Below are positions 6,950-6,996 of a DNA stretch of 6,996 bases, one piece after another. Origin of the DNA: Parachlamydiaceae bacterium. Its GTDB lineage: Bacteria; Chlamydiota; Chlamydiia; Chlamydiales; Parachlamydiaceae. Every line of letters starts with the position of its first letter. Positions within the stretch are counted from its first letter, which is position 1. Made by a program: the position numbers and the translations under genes. The notes beneath the pieces were generated by a model. It saw only the letters and a program-made list of their open reading frames with translations. It searched no databases and had not been told where the DNA came from. The DNA lies in the NCBI GenBank assembly GCA_030679615.1, contig JAUXSJ010000328.1, positions 1 to 6,996 of the forward strand, written 5' to 3'.

Positions 6950-6993
6950 CCCCAAGCTGCATTCGAGTCTATCGACTCTTCATTTGCATGGGG
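6950..6993. repeat. Compound hairpin with TATC loop at window edge
   Basis: GAGTC (6965-6969) and GACTC (6974-6978) form a 5-bp stem around TATC. An outer stem is possible between CCCCA (6950-6954) plus TGCA (6958-6961) and TGCA (6985-6988) plus TGGGG (6989-6993), with small internal loops. This could be the tip of a larger dispersed repeat, an insertion sequence end, or the 3' flank of a minus-strand gene beyond the window. The rest of 6819-6996 shows no convincing gene. Confidence 0.5.
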
Positions 6994-6996
6994 CTA

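Noticed and set aside
1..6996. CRISPR array, tRNA or rRNA gene
   Set aside because: No regularly spaced direct repeats with unique spacers, no tRNA-like cloverleaf with a TTC-arm, and no ribosomal RNA motifs were seen on either strand.

Overview
The window carries three complete protein genes on the + strand: a hexose-phosphate transporter (273-1673, uhpC), the catalytic subunit of DNA polymerase III (1984-5748, dnaE), and an alpha/beta-hydrolase-like protein of unknown role (5889-6818). The uhpC-dnaE order is the one I remember from Chlamydia (C. trachomatis CT544-CT545). The high A+T content and the presence of mobile and palindromic repeats between genes, which the small genomes of animal-pathogenic Chlamydia largely lack, suggest an environmental, amoeba-associated chlamydia (Parachlamydiaceae/Protochlamydia-like). 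That placement is an inference from gene order and protein character, not from a search.

Layout: 1-272 is non-coding. It starts with a short piece of a CTCT-type repeat and ends with a candidate promoter and a strong ribosome binding site for uhpC. The 310-base gap between uhpC and dnaE (1674-1983) is dominated by a 189-bp, nearly perfectly palindromic element (1702-1890). It has about 25-bp terminal inverted repeats and is bracketed by an 8-bp direct repeat, GCTTTGGC, as expected of a miniature transposable element with a target duplication. The last 85 bases of the gap are the dnaE leader, which has no visible Shine-Dalgarno site. The dnaE-hydrolase gap (5749-5888) holds an imperfect inverted repeat whose left arm contains the dnaE stop codon. 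After the hydrolase, 6819-6996 has no convincing gene but contains two hairpins with the same TATC loop, the second set inside a longer CCCCA/TGGGG stem at the window edge.

Together: the transporter would import host glucose-6-phosphate in exchange for phosphate, the usual chlamydial route to host sugar, and dnaE is the replicative polymerase. They are neighbours by conserved order rather than by pathway. The hydrolase is more A+T-rich by eye and looks like an accessory or lineage-specific gene. No complete new multi-gene system is visible. The most unusual content is the set of intergenic palindromes, several of which are built from a roughly 9-bp period.
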